Below, piece by piece: positions 47,946-61,130 of a stretch of 64,000 bases of DNA (position 1 is its first letter; each line of letters starts with the position of its first letter). The DNA lies in NCBI GenBank assembly GCA_028829895.1, contig CM054181.1:31590857-31654856 (forward strand). Reading direction: 5' to 3'. The stretch comes from Sinotaia quadrata (Eukaryota > Mollusca > Gastropoda > Architaenioglossa > Viviparidae). The translations under genes and the position numbers were made by a program. Under the pieces are notes generated by a model. The model worked only from the letters and a program-made list of their open reading frames with translations, was not told the DNA's origin and did no database searches.

Positions 47946-48599
47946 AGTTTTAATAAATGCAGTTTTAATAGCCATTAGTATAGCATTTTATTTGTTCAAT
48001 ACGTAGCAATTATAATGGCATTCCATTAGTAGCGCGCTTAAAATCATTTCATTATTAATGTGTATAATTAATGTAATTATAATGGCACATCAATAGTAGC
48101 GATTGTATATAATGCAATCATAATAACATTTCATTAGTAACGTGTATAATTAATGAAAAAACATTTCATTAGTAAAGTGTATAACAATTATAAGTATGAA
48201 CGTGTGAATAACTCTTGAAATTACTTGTTTGTATATGTTGATATGCATTGTTACGAAATGTTCGTATTTGTTCACATTGCTGATATGGAAACTGTTTACC
48301 CTACCCTATAACGAGACATTGGCGTATACCACAATAAAAACTGAGTTCTATATGCTCATACTTCTTGATTGTAACTTCATCCTGTATACTTATGATAATA
48401 ATATATTGTTAAAATGTTTGGGGTGTTTTTGTTTGTTCTTGCATCCGTGAGACTAAATAACTTTGTTTAGATATTATCAATTCAAAGAAACCCAAATTAT
48501 GCCAATATGTGATACATATCTTAGCAGACTTAGCTCATACAAATTTTGATATAATGTGTTACAGGGTTGATTTTCAATACCGTTTCATATCATTATGTA

Positions 48600-48920
48600 T
48601 ACATAGTCCTATCACATCATTTTATATGCATACCTTATCATATGATTATATAAACACAGCCGCTATCATATCATTATGATACATATCCCTGTCATATCAT
48701 TAAGTATGCGTAGCTCTATCATATCATTACTTATACATAGAGCTATCATATCATTAAGTATGCTTAGTCCTATCATATCATTAAGTATGCTTAGTCCTAT
48801 CATATCATTAAGTATGCTTAGTCCTATCATATCATTAAGTATGCTTAGTCCTATCATATCATTAAGTATGCTTAGTCCTATCATATCATTAAGTATGCTT
48901 AGTCCTATCATATCATTATG
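48600..48920. repeat. 27-bp minisatellite
   Basis: Six or more near-perfect copies of tatcatatcattaagtatgc plus ttagtcc at about 48740-48910, with more diverged units before. 27 is divisible by three, so both strands show a periodic ORF; not a gene. Confidence 0.93.
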
Positions 48921-49186
48921 ATATTTAGCCACTATGTCTTCTTTTCCATTTCTTTTGGGAATTTTATTACGGTACATACTAATGCAATTCATATTGAAAT
49001 CACCTGTTATTGGTCAGGAAAATGAACAAAGCTTTAAGGCGCAATGACAATACGAAAATTAAATGTACTAATTGAATGATTAGAATATCATTAAAAATAA
49101 TACGAAAAGTTATATTTTATAAACAAAGGTTTCAAATACTAATTAATTTTTCCAGTTAAAAGATTTTGATGAAGCCCACAACTTAC

Positions 49187-49410
49187 AGTTTAGTGATGGA
49201 AGACACGTTGCATTCGTTCATTTTTTTCAAAGATACATTTCTACGACTGCAGTTTAGTTCTGTTGTTGAGACAAAAGTGCACGGGCAAGTCGCTGGAGTA
49301 GATCCTGGTGTTTCTGGAGATGTTATTTGATTCGTTATAGCCACAGGGCAAGTGAACAAGCAAGTCAGTAATGCAATCAGTGAGATATTTGTCCTCCAAT
49401 GGTCCGTCAT
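49187..49410 (-). CDS. Gene A first coding exon: signal peptide and LRR N-terminal cap
   Basis: 224 nt from ATG at 49410-49408 to a GTAAG donor at 49186-49182. The start gives MTDHWRTNISLIALLTCLFT, a polar N-terminus and hydrophobic core typical of a secretory signal. An in-frame upstream ATG at 49446 would only add a hydrophilic stretch, so 49410 is preferred. A CPC...NC spacing (TCPCTFVSTTELNCSRRN) resembles an LRRNT cap, with NCS and NVS/NVSS glycosylation-type sites. It ends SSITK plus a split Leu codon, in phase with the first LRR exon. Promoter elements upstream were not recognised. Confidence 0.88.
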
Positions 49411-49446
49411 GTTAAAACGGTGTTGGTCATTTAAGTTCAAGAACAT

Positions 49447-51981
49447 CTTCACTATTTCAAGGTGATCCAGTTTTTTCTAGGCACAAATACTGAAATAATA
49501 TATTATATATAAATTCAAATAAACATATTAGCATTAAGATATACATTTTAAAAAAGCTATCAAGATTCTGGCTAATTGCCTTCGAATTATTAAATAAATA
49601 TATTTCACACGAATTTGTTGCACTTTATTTACAAATGAACAACATAGTCAAGCTTATGCAATCTCACTCCTTTCAAATTAACATTTTATTATATGTAAAT
49701 AAAGTGGAATGATTTGTTTACGTTTTAACACAATACAGAGATTTCCCAGCAGGAGACGATAAATAGTAAAGAAAACCTGGTAATAATCGGAACCATTAAG
49801 AGGTCCTTCTAATAAACATTTTGAAAGAATGGATTCAACACTTTTTTGGCTCTTAAGCTTGGATCAGCATTGACACATTCCTCCTGTGTACAGAGTTTTA
49901 TATTTCAGAAACTGAAATTTCCGATCAACACAACTCGATGTTATAATTACTACTACTTCAAATTCTTACATTACATTGCACAGATACGTATATAAACTAT
50001 TACTTTTAAAAATTAAACTCTGTTTTCTATAGCTATCGTAAAAATGTAATACAAACATAATCACAATACAAAAGTTAATACAATATAGTGCATATATATT
50101 ATAATGGTTTTTTTGAGAACTGCTGACTTTTGATAAAGGGAATAGATTTACAGAGATTATAAATTAATGTAAACATAAGCATTAAACGTTTTATAATATT
50201 ATTTTTTCATTTGAAAGTTGTTGTTAATAAAGAAATGATAGGAATTCCTACAATATAGTAAATGGTAATAATACACTAGATAATGAAATGATAGGAATTC
50301 CTACAATATAGTGAGTGGAAATAATACACTTGATAATGAAATGATAGGAATTCTTAATACTCTCAATACTTAAGAAATTTGTCAAGTAATGTACGAGTAG
50401 GCAAGTTAATAATCTTTCACTAACAACAAAAAATATGTTTGCCAAAAATACAAAAGCATCCTTAATAAAATGTGCCTTGGGCACGATCTTTAGATATGTA
50501 CTAATTTTTCTAGCTAATTTCAACAGGGACAAAAGGGTTCTCTCCCCTTGTTGAAACAAAATGCCTCATCAGCGTTGGTGTCAACGGTGTGGAAGCGTTC
50601 TTCGGAGATAGAGAAAAGAACGCATAATAAAGCAGGTTGTGCGCTCGCGTCGTTAACAGACATCAAATATACACACTTGGTATCAAATTATTCAGTCACG
50701 TTATCCTTTAATTGAATTAGAATAAAGTACACATTGCATTTATTGTTGTCATCGCATTTAAAGAAATGTCTTAACATATTTGTGTAGCACAAGATCAGCC
50801 TCTTGTTTATTTATATGATGTATTCATTCGATCTAACGCATTTAATAACATAGTATGCCTCGTCACTGCACTTACATATGGTCTTACAATTTTGGTCTCA
50901 CACAATCAATTTACAATTTAATAGTATAGTATGTCTCGTCGCTGTATTTACATATGGTCTGACAAATTTTTGTCTCACACAATCAATTTACTAACGATTT
51001 TAATAGTATAGTATGCCTCGTCGCTGTATTTACATATGGTCTGCCAAACTTCACTCATACAATTAATTTACTAACACATCAGTAACGATTAAGATGGTAT
51101 ATACTGTTTCTCCCTTTACTGAGTGTACATGTGTCTTATGTGGTAACCCTGTACCGACACAATCCTACATGCACATCGCATGGACTCGGGCGGTCATGAG
51201 GGTGATATATAGCCCTTTCCCTGACATAAATAAACAGTACGTTACTATCCGAATTCCTTCCCATCGCTAGGAATTCTTAACATTTACTAAGTCAGCCTTT
51301 TCTAAAGCTCGCGAGTTTCACTGAAAACTCTATCAAATCAAAAACGCGTTTGTGTCTAAAACGAGGTCGCTTATCGCCAGACATTTTAGGTTTAAAATAG
51401 TACTTGCTGTACGGTCTTCAAAAACCGACGCACTAAAATCTCAAAATAAATACGCGGCTCGGTTCTAAAACACAAGGTACTGTCATAGTACACCACACTC
51501 TTGTTACTCTGCACGAATACTTTAGCAATTACATAATAACAAGGTTCTTTTACACCAAAATAGTGTGACTCTGCCTGAATACTTTATCAATTACAAAAAC
51601 GAATTTGACCTCAAGACGTCCTAGCACTTCACTCTCAATAGTGTTACCACTAGTACCATAATACACTTCAAAATGGCATGATTAATTCAAAAACAGGATA
51701 TGCGATCTCCCTTTATATTAACATTCAAATAAAATAACTTTTTTTTTTCATTTGTATATAATACATATACTCGATAATGAAATTCCAAAAACATATACAC
51801 AAAACACTGAATCGCCTCTCTGACTAGTGAATAATAAACACTCAGTTACTAAACAGCATAAACGAAGCATTTCACCTAACGATCAAAAGGCATGAATGCA
51901 AAATACAACGATGCCTAAACTAGGAAAGGAGAAATAAGAGTGATACAATCTCGCTGTCAACACAGATTTTACCCTTTCACC
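49447..51981. other. Region upstream of gene A
   Basis: Presumed 5' UTR or promoter side of gene A. Contains a ~53-bp direct repeat (aatgaaatgataggaattcc at about 50232-50350) and a ~120-bp diverged triplicate around catatggtctgaca (50850-51060). No gene recognised. Confidence 0.45.
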
Positions 51982-52422
51982 ACATCACGTCAGGATCACC
52001 AAATTGTCACCACCACACATGAAGGGACGGGGGTTTGAACAAAGACGGTGAACATTAGGCAAATGTCATTGTAGTGTACCGCTATCGTCTACGTCACGTC
52101 TCCGCTGTCATAAGTTTATCCAGTCCCTTAGTGGTTTATCAGTACTATGTAGGACCTGTTTGTTGTTCGTCACAGTGTTCAACACGCATACATCATGGAT
52201 GTTTGTGTAACTCTCTTATTGCATGTCTGTCTTCTTAATTAAGTAATCCTGGATGTAAGGTATCATGGGGCTGAACTATTATTCTTGTCTATTTTTGTTA
52301 TTCTATGTGACTTATTGTGAATTTTATTGTGGTCAACGAAAAGTTGTCTGGGGAAACTAGCCTGTGGTTATGGGGTGTATAAATTAACAACTTTAGTCTC
52401 CAACCCCTTTCAAAACGTCACA
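51982..52422 (-). mobile_element. Remnant LTR with primer-binding site
   Basis: From 52005 (TGTCACC) to 52422 (GTCACA) the sequence has LTR-like TG...CA ends, about 418 bp. Beside it, on the minus strand, TGGTGATCCTGACGTGATGT (51982-52001) closely resembles the primer-binding site of the intact Gypsy element. It was probably the 5' LTR end of a related element whose body is lost or unrecognisable. No second LTR was found. Confidence 0.55.
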
Positions 52423-52467
52423 GACATGAAGGATAAATAATTATGAAATGTGCATGTTGATTTAAAT

Positions 52468-52658
52468 CAGAGGCATAGATAGGAGGGGCAATGGGGTACA
52501 TGTGTTCCCAGGCGCCAAGGTACAAGGGCGCCAAAATGAGGCTTACAACTTTACATTATAATAAGTGATAATAAGGGTGATAAAGGGTGATTAAACGGGG
52601 ATTGGGGCGCCAATTTTATAGTTCATCCCAGGCGCAAAATATCCTAGCTACGCCTCTG
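52468..52658. mobile_element. 191-bp hAT-like MITE
   Basis: Terminal inverted repeats cagaggcatagataggag / cagaggcgtagctaggat (right end read in reverse) and inner ggcgcc-type motifs. The 8-bp flanks attt aaat (52460-52467) and atta aaat (52659-52666) match at 7 of 8 bases, as for a hAT target duplication. No ORF, so non-autonomous. Confidence 0.75.
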
Positions 52659-52666
52659 ATTAAAAT

Positions 52667-55599
52667 AGAGAGGGATTAGGACGCTGTCTTACTGACAAAT
52701 GAAGCTTCTACTACTTTACGAATAATAAAAATGTAAAAAGCAGCACTAAAATGCAACCGTGATGAGATTTAATCAAGTTTATAAATAATGTATCAATATT
52801 CATTTCTGTTAATTAGAAGTTATTTTCGAATAAATAACATTAGAAGCTGTCATTTCTATGTATATCGATGGCATTAAATATTAATGTAAATATTGTACCA
52901 TGAAACGCTTATCACATATTGCATCATTATTATTTTAACAAACATTATATAATTGTTACATTGTCCACATATAAATATATTGCTACATTATCATCTAATG
53001 TATCATTGCTATATCATCACTTATTACTGCATTGCTACATTATCACATTATTTGTTTACAGACTCTAACTTTCACTGCTATTCGTTGACACCATTCTGCC
53101 AACTATGATTGAGGTGGTTTGTTATTTCTTAATGTAACCTCTAACGCTAAACCTTAGAATCAAATACAATCATGCATGCGAAATAACATTAAATTTCCAT
53201 TACCTGTCGAAGATTTGTTTCCTAGACTTGGTATACTGGAAACGTAGACCTAGCTAGAGAAACATTTGTATTCAGGAAGCAAATATTGCTTGTGTTGCAT
53301 CCACTAAATATGACACTTATTTCACTCACGGGAAATGTATTAAAATTCAAACTAAAATAAGTACTATACAAGTTTGAATTTTTAGCTTCCTCTCTTTTAC
53401 GATAATAATGCACAAACCAAGGTTTTAGCTTAATCAGCAGGAAACATGATGGAGATTAATGAAGTGACTAATTTGTGCAATCCGTTAACAAATTAATTAA
53501 GCACAGCATTGACCCACTTGTAGCTTGCATTTATTTCAAAGTCTAAATCAAATTAAGAAAACAAACAGCCAAAAATGTTTACATTGAAATTTAACCAAAC
53601 ACTTGACATGTTGTGTGACAAAGTATGCAGGCACTAAGTCCACAAACACACATACCATAAGCACGCGTACATAAAGACACGTTTGCTATGCACATACAAA
53701 AACACATTATACATTCACTCTTTATGGATTACGTCTGATAAAACACTACATTTTAAAAGGTGAATTGTCATAGAGTTAAAGAGAAAAATCACAGATTTGT
53801 GTTAGCGACATAGGGAGCAATCAGAAAGGTTACATACATTTGTTTAACATGCGTGTTGAGACGTGATAATACTAGCTATGCTTCTACTAACTATTAGATC
53901 GAGAATAGATAAGGGTTAACCTGTTACATAAATTGCATAGTTAACTGTATTAGCAAAGTTGCATAGTTAACTGTATTAGCAAAGTTGCATAGTTAACTGT
54001 ATTTGGACTTCGCCAAACACAAAAGTTCGCGTACATAGGTTCTCGAGAGTGTCTTCGGAAACGCAAATCTGTGACGTCAAAGACGGGAGGCTGTAGGGCA
54101 AGTGTTAGTGAATCCACCTGAAATAAGTCGAACCTGCTTTCAGAAAGGACTGGTATGTGTAAAAGAAAGTGAAATGATTCGGAGGGATGTATTCAAAGGT
54201 TTAAAGAGCCAACATTGACAGCATGGTAAATGGATGCAGACGATGTCGACACGTGGATAGAGTTCGACAACAGTCACGATTAAACAGTCACGATTAACCC
54301 CTCTGATTAAGCTATGTATTATTTGAAAGTTAGCAAACAGACTTATTACATAGGATATAGATCTGGGTAGTAAGGCCTGCCGATTAACTGATACATTTCT
54401 CTATATAAACATAACGTTTTAACATCCACAAATGAATGTCCTTTTCGTTAGAACCAATTGGCTTGTATTATAGACACCACTGATTAAAAGCCACTAGACA
54501 TGCTCGAGATACTTATCGCATAGATGACGATAATATCGTATCAAACACGTCAGTGTATACTTAAAGTGATGTACACGAATCTTTAAAAAAAAAAAAATCC
54601 TATTAATGAAATAATTGTATTGGCTGTGATTTTAATAATATTAGTAAATAATAACATATTTAAATTCAGTTAGAATTGGGAGCAAAGGTTGTGCTTTACT
54701 CTTATTACTATTATATTAAATATACTGCACATACTAGAGAACTTACTTGAAACTACTAGTACTAATAAAAGTATAGAACATACTACTGCTAATACTGTGT
54801 AGTTTGCGATTAGACCTTTCACACTTTTTATTTTGTTGCTGTCGAGTTATGAAGGACATTTATTTTTAAATCATTTAACACGACAGGTATAATTTAAAAT
54901 AAAACAGAAAAGAAATGGGTTTGGAATTTTAATTTATTTACATTCGTATTAGTATGATATAATACATTCATTTTAATGTGGGGTGGTACAAATAAATAAT
55001 AACAAATTACCACTTAACAAAATATATAAATAATAAAAATCAAGCATTGCACACACGTTAATTTTAGAAATGCAAAGTGTAACGACACAATTGACAACGT
55101 ACAAGGATATAAAATGAATAAATATATTATTATTTTGCACAATGAAAAAATACAAGAAATATTGCAATGTAATTAAACGTACACATAATGTAAACATTAT
55201 ATAACATATATATTTGGGTTGAATTTTCATTGAACATTTGTGTCCATGACTCGACATGTTCAGAACTCTATGGAGAATTTAAAAAAAATAAAAATCATAA
55301 TGCACAAGTCGTCATTAATTAAACATCTTCACAATAAATGTATTAAGTGAACATACACTGGAAAACTGTTGAACTTGCAGAAATATCTCATATTTAAAGT
55401 ATAAAATCAAATAACATTTAATACTATACATTTACTGATTATTAATTATTATGTTAATCAGTTCATTAAGTAAGCTTACATTGAAAGTTTTTAGTACAGG
55501 CACCCATTCTAATGTGTTTCGTAAAATATTGATATAAGGTAATCTTTTAATCTTTTCAATGTATTTTCTCTATGTATATTTCAATGTTGATTTAAAACA
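52667..55599. other. Intergenic or gene B 3' region, no confirmed gene
   Basis: Contains three 26-bp copies of gcatagttaactgtattagc at 53935-54001. A minus ORF at 53222-53413 was considered as a gene B tail exon, but its phase does not fit. Otherwise AT-rich with nothing recognised. Confidence 0.4.
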
Positions 55600-55900
55600 A
55601 TAATGTTAAATTTATTAACCTTCTTAAACATACTAATGTTGGAGAAGAAAGTGGGTGGGTAGGGATCACTAAATATTAATTAAAAGACGGATTTATCTTC
55701 TCCTTTGACAAGCATTTTTGGAAATAGTGTGTGATGTAAACATTTGTCTTTAATGATGTGGAAGACAGAAAACATTTAAAGTGCCCTCATATCTACCAAG
55801 TGAGAGAGACGAGTGGTGTTTACTTTAGAATTATTAATAACATAAATTGATATTCTTATTACTTGTAATTAGTTAAGGATGATTAATAAATAATAGTGTC
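55600..55900 (+). repeat. Dispersed repeat family C copy 2
   Basis: Partner of 43010-43330, same strand and block order. Confidence 0.7.
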
Positions 55901-56089
55901 ACGGGAAAAGCATGGAGCCCAAATTATTTTTTTTATTTCACGGTCTCCACAAGACCGCTGGAAGACTAAGGGGAATAACCCTGTCAAAAGCGCGATTTTG
56001 AGGGCACACACATGCCCAAACGCATAAATATAAAAAGTAAATATTCATTTTCTTCACCAAGATTCATTTAGTTTAGACAGACGATTGCT

Positions 56090-56520
56090 TTAACTCAGAC
56101 CATAACTGCCACAACAAACAGAATGCTTTGCCATATCTGTCTCAATAGCAAACAGTTTTGCTTTAACTCAGACCAAAACTGTCACAACAAACAGATTGCT
56201 TTGCCATATCTGTCTCAACAGCAAACAGTTTTGCTTTAACTCAGACCATATCTGCCACGGCAACAAACAAATAGTTTTTCTTTAACTCAGACCATATCTG
56301 CCACGGCAACAAACAAATAGTTTTTCTTTGACTCAGACCTGTCAAAACAACAGATTGCTTTGCCACGGCACAGACCATATCTGTACAACAGCAAACATTG
56401 CTTTGCCACGGCGCAGACCATATCTATCACAACAACAAACTGATTGCTTTGAAACGGCACAGACCATATCTGTACAACAGTAAGCAGATTGCTTTGCCAT
56501 GGCGCAGACCAGAAACAAAT
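56090..56520. repeat. Minisatellite with caacaaacagattgctttgcc-type units
   Basis: About eight diverged ~55-65-bp units around tttaactcagaccatatctg. The Cys-rich minus ORF at 56342-56584 is a translation of the repeat. Confidence 0.85.
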
Positions 56521-57202
56521 AGTTTCGGTAAATAGTAAACAGTCCTTCTAAGCAATATTTATTATGAGGTTCCACTGAGCTCACTTCTTGGATTTTATTT
56601 ATTTTTAACTATTTCATCTACTCTAAAGCATTTCACACAAAATAATATGAACACTCCTGCTTAAATCAAAAGGTCAGCATTCATTTTTATTTCTCAGAGG
56701 CTTCATCAGGAATGTGTCTCTTTGGAACTTGGGAAATAAGGGAATCATAATTATTTCAAGGGTGCTCTCCAGACATTCACCATCAGAAAATGACACGTAT
56801 ATAAATGATAGTAAATGACAGACCAGAAGCTTTTAAATCTAGCAGGCCTATATGTAAATATATTATAAAGAAAAGAAAGCTAAGACTACTTAAACCAGTC
56901 GGTGTTTTCTACGTTCAAAATTAATCGAAATCAAAATACAAATACATGTTGTATTATTTCCTTTCTTTTACGAATGTCAGTCGTGGTGACATATATTAGT
57001 TGCGGTCGTACTATTGTCTCTTTCAGAACTCCCCAATATTCAACTACTCACCCACAATCCATATGTGTTGCACACATTTATTCTACTTTCTGTACTCTTA
57101 ACTCATGACTGGTGTTTGCCAGTCTGTATTGTATTTGGTGATTTCCATTCACTATTATATAGGACATCTTTGCTAACTAAGTACAACAAGAGTTATCTTA
57201 GT

Positions 57203-57206
<4 letters not shown>

Positions 57207-57243
<37 letters not shown>

Positions 57244-57250
57244 AGAGAGA
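57207..57250. repeat. (GA)n microsatellite
   Basis: About 44 bp of GA with one interruption. Confidence 0.94.
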
Positions 57251-57879
57251 TCGGAACTTGCAGATTAGGGCAATGACATTTCCATTGACACCGATTTTTT
57301 TTTTGCCAAGAAAAACAGATATTTCTCGGAACAAAAAAACACGTTAATTATACAGACGAAAAGGATTTTATGCTAGCACTATTCAATAAAGAGAAAAAAT
57401 ATAAATAAATATATGGGAAAAAGGTAAAATTCGGGTAGGCGTGAATTCCTATTAGAATTTTATAATAATTTTGAAAAAAGTTTAAAATATATATTTGTAC
57501 AAACTGTCTCATGAGATTTTAAAACCAAGTATCATGAGAGTATTTATGAATTATATATTATTTTTAAAATATTATAATCATAAAACATATTTGAACTATA
57601 TAGCAGTTTTCCAAAAGCAGGTAATCAAGAAATATGTATGTAGTATATAATAATATTCAAAATGAGATAATTAAAAAAATGTATGTACATACGACATCTT
57701 AATGTTTATACTCAGATAATCATGAAATTGTGCATTTCTCTAAAGTAATGTTGAAATCAAGAAAACGTATAGGAAAAATATAATAATACTTGTACATAAT
57801 AATGCTCGGAAACTTAGAGCAGAAAATATGCTTAGAAATAGTCACACAACAAAGTCAACGTGCTGCATTAGTGTCAGAA

Positions 57880-58125
57880 TTTAGATAATTACTCCTAAAA
57901 CGTTTTCAGAAAGAATTTACATAATTACTCCTAAAACATTTTTAAAACGAATTTACATAAGTACTCCTATAACCTTTTCGAAAAGAATTTACATAAATAC
58001 TCCGAAAACATTTCAGAAAGAATTTCCATAATTACTTCTAACACCTTTTCAGAATGAATTTCCATACTCACTCCTAAAACATGTTTAGAAAGAATTTACA
58101 CAATTATTCCTAAAACATTTCCAAA
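57880..58125. repeat. Diverged ~37-bp minisatellite
   Basis: Six or so units of gaatttacataattactcc followed by taaaacattttcagaaa. Confidence 0.8.
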
Positions 58126-58939
58126 TAGAAAATCCAAGAAGCCGAAATGTGTGCTGTTGATCAATTGCGACCATTAGTAAAGATAATTGTTAATAATTAT
58201 AGCCTGGTTTAGAGAGGCCAACTTTTATTTTTACTAGTAGTTGAAAAGTTGTAAATGCATCTACATGAAGAGGTGTGTTGCTTATTATCATGAAGAGATG
58301 TATATATTGTTTATGCGATAGAATGTTTTTTCTTCTGACAAATTGTGTTCGAGGGAGTTCTAAAGTAACAAAATTTGATCTCTTAGAGACGTTAATACTC
58401 ATACGCCTGGAGAGTTGTGTTCCTTGTTATGAGAGTCCTCAAGTGAAAATGTTTGATATCTTGGAGTCATTATTTTCATTGCATCTGGGTCGTCCGAGTC
58501 TCTGCTGGACACTGAAACTGGAAGTTGATTCTAATATTAAAATTTAATATTATTAAAAATATACATTATACATCATTTTTGTAAAATGAACATTAAATGG
58601 AAATTAATCATTTAAACTAATACCTTCATTTCATACACTGATTTGCAATTTTTTTAAATATTAGTGCAATATGTTCTCTGTTGGAATGGTGAATGTTGAG
58701 CGTAAACACCATACCACATAATTGCTTGTACTTGAACTGTATGCACTACACTATAATACTATTATAATTAATACAAATTAATACATTAATTATATTGTTG
58801 GTTGTGTTGTGAGTTTCATTCCACTTCATTCGTCACATAGTCTTGCGATACCACTGGTTTGGGTGACGGCAAGTGCAGAATGAAATATGTATGTGTGAAG
58901 TAGTGGGTAGAGGGCGAACTGGGGAGAGAGGGTACTTAC

Positions 58940-59048
58940 ATTTGATAATGGTTTCACTGGATTTTCCCGTTGGCTTATGCTTGCATTTGAACCATGCGTT
59001 ATGCACATCTTTCTTTAAGAGGCAGTAGTGTACAAAGATGAATAGGCC
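58940..59048 (-). CDS. Gene B exon: end of TM7, helix 8 and start of tail
   Basis: 109 nt between acceptor gtttcttgtcaag and donor GTAAGTAC. Encodes GLFIFVHYCLLKKDVHNAWF and then KCKHKPTGKSSETIIK. 'GLFIFxxxCxLxKDVxxxW' after NSLQ is the usual end of TM7 and helix 8 in adhesion GPCRs. Its 5' edge, including the acceptor, is part of a 67-bp tandem array (59017-59284). Confidence 0.92.
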
Positions 59049-59284
59049 CTTGACAAGAAACAATACAATCAGTCATAAGAAATAAGAGGCAGTAGTGTAC
59101 AAAGATGAATAGGCCCTTGACAAGAAACAAAACAATCAGTCATAAGAAATAAGAGGCAGTAGTGTACAAAGATGAATAGGCCCTTGACAAGAAACAATAC
59201 AATCAGTCATAAGAAATAAGAGGCAGTAGTGTACAAAGATGAATAGGCCCTTGACAAGAAATAATACAATCAGTCATAAGAAAT
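59017..59284. repeat. 67-bp tandem array duplicating a splice acceptor and exon edge
   Basis: Four near-identical 67-bp copies starting at 59017, 59084, 59151 and 59218. Each has, on the minus strand, cttgtcaag followed by the first 32 coding bases of the helix-8 exon. Only the 59017 copy continues into the complete exon. Because 67 is not a multiple of three, use of an outer acceptor would shift the frame. Confidence 0.95.
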
Positions 59285-59828
59285 AAGAAAGAGAGCGTAC
59301 ACATCAAAATTCAAAGAGACAAAAAGAAACGAAACCATAAACAGCCATAATATAAATATAAAATTACTTTAAAACAAGGACATAAGTTTTTATATCTACG
59401 GACGATTTGCCAATTAATTTTTTCTACCGTCATCACGTTAGTAGCAAGGTATGTTAACATAAGTCGACTTAAAGTGCACTTGGAGTTTCGCAAATCTATA
59501 GATGAAGCACTATTAAATGCATATTTAATTCATAACGATAAAAGGTCAAACTATTTTAATCAGTAGTAATGCAGAAAAAATATTTTCTCAAAATGTATAG
59601 ACTGAATGTGCATTAAGTAAAATGGTGTCATGGTTAATGTTGATTTATTCAGTATATATATAAATTAAATGTACTCGTTTTGCACACCCTAAATATTCGA
59701 AAAGAATATACATAGAAACATTTACATTATACTTTTAATAGAAAGGATTCACAGTAATTTATTCTTTTGTGGAAATGTAGAAGATAAGCAATAACAAATT
59801 TTAAAAGTATACCTCTGTACTGCTTAAA

Positions 59829-60090
59829 GATACGACATTAAGCGATAAGAAATATTTATTGTATCTCAGGTAGCGCTAAATGATACGACATTAAGCGATA
59901 AGAAATATTTATTGTATCTCAGGTAGTGCTAAATGATACGACATTAAGCGATAAGAAATATTTATTGTATCTCAGGTAGCGCTAAATGATACGACATTAA
60001 GCGATAAGAAATATTTATTGTATCTCAGGTAGTGCTAAATGATACGACATTAAGCGATAAAAAAAAACTTTATTGTATCTCTGATCGAGA
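59829..60090. repeat. 53-bp minisatellite, five copies
   Basis: Units starting gatacgacattaagcgataa at 59829, 59882, 59935, 59988 and 60041; very similar. Lies in the gene B intron. Confidence 0.93.
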
Positions 60091-60456
60091 GCAGACGACC
60101 TTTAACGCGCTAAATAGCGGGATCGCTCAATAACGTTCATATGAAATGTAATATAAAAATGGCGACCAACGTGTGATTATAGCCGCTTTGTTTTCACGAT
60201 TACAAAGTTGTATACAGACTATGGATTCTAATCAAGCAAAATAAATAAAACAACAACTAGATATAATCAAACAGTTATAATTTATATTTTTCTGAGTTTT
60301 GTACAAGGACCACATATATTGTCTATTTTGCACTGCTGTCAGTTGAAATCTACGGACATCATCTGACATTTGCAAATACAGTCAACTATAGCCATGTTCC
60401 AGTTTACTCCATTAGAGTCTAAAATGTAATTTTTCTTCAGTATATGAACACTCTAC

Positions 60457-60736
60457 CTGCAGGGAGTTACAGATGACAAATAGATAACTGAAGACCACTA
60501 TGGCCTTGTCGAAGAGAAAAACTGCAAAGACCCAAGTCAATCCCAGCAGCACACACACACCAAACGCACCTCGAAGTTGTTGGCAAGTCTTCATCGTGTC
60601 GGAATTAGTCATTTTCGCCTTGGACAGCAGGATTAGTTGTCGCATCACCAGCGTAAAGCATATAAAGTTAACAATTAGAATGATGAAGACAGGGACCGCA
60701 AAGGCCAGGTACAACGACAGGCCTGCTAGCCAACAC
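60457..60736 (-). CDS. Gene B exon: TM5 to TM7
   Basis: 280 nt between acceptor tttctaacattcag and donor GTAGAG. Its first G completes the Thr codon of the TM4 exon and the next codon is the conserved ECL2 Cys (CWLAG), which pairs with the TM3 Cys in this class. TM5 is LAFAVPVFIILIVNF; an intracellular loop leads to LRGAFGVCVLLGLTWVFAVF (TM6, with the GLTW motif) and then VVFSYLFVICNSLQ (TM7). These are hallmark class B2 motifs. An ATG here is internal, not a start. Confidence 0.95.
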
Positions 60737-60754
60737 CTGAATGTTAGAAAGAAT

Positions 60755-61130
60755 ACAGAGAGATCTCATAAAAATAGAATGCAATCGTCTCATGAAAACA
60801 GAATGCATTGATCGCATGAAAATAGAATGCAATGGTCTTATAAAAATAGAATAAATGTTTACATAAAATAAATGCAATGGTTTTATATAAATCGATTGTA
60901 ATGGTCTCATGGAAATAGAATCAATGGTCTCATAAAAATAGAATTAATGATCTATGAAAATAGAATGCAACGGTCCTATGAAAATATAATGCAATACAGT
61001 GCAATTGTCTCATCAAATTGCAGTGCAATGTTTTCATCAACTTACAGTACAATGGTCTTATCAATTGCAGTGCAATATTTTCATCACATTACAGTATAAT
61101 GGTTTCATCATATAATAGTGCAATGGTCTC
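60755..61130. repeat. ~22-30-bp minisatellite
   Basis: More than ten diverged units of aaaatagaatgcaatggtct type, immediately 5' (in gene direction) of the TM5-7 exon. Confidence 0.85.

Noticed and set aside
48600..48920. Regular repeats considered as a CRISPR-like array
   Set aside because: Units are directly adjacent with no unique spacers, and the DNA is clearly eukaryotic; the same applies to the other tandem arrays.
48666..48992. ORFs on both strands with repeated peptide units
   Set aside because: Produced by a 27-bp minisatellite whose period is divisible by three.
53222..53413. Minus ORF considered as the last tail exon of gene B
   Set aside because: Gene B's previous exon leaves one codon base, and no acceptor here gives an open frame in that phase.
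58275..58547. Plus ORF of 90 codons with an internally repeated peptide
   Set aside because: No domain or splice context; the repeat looks like a diverged tandem duplication in non-coding DNA.
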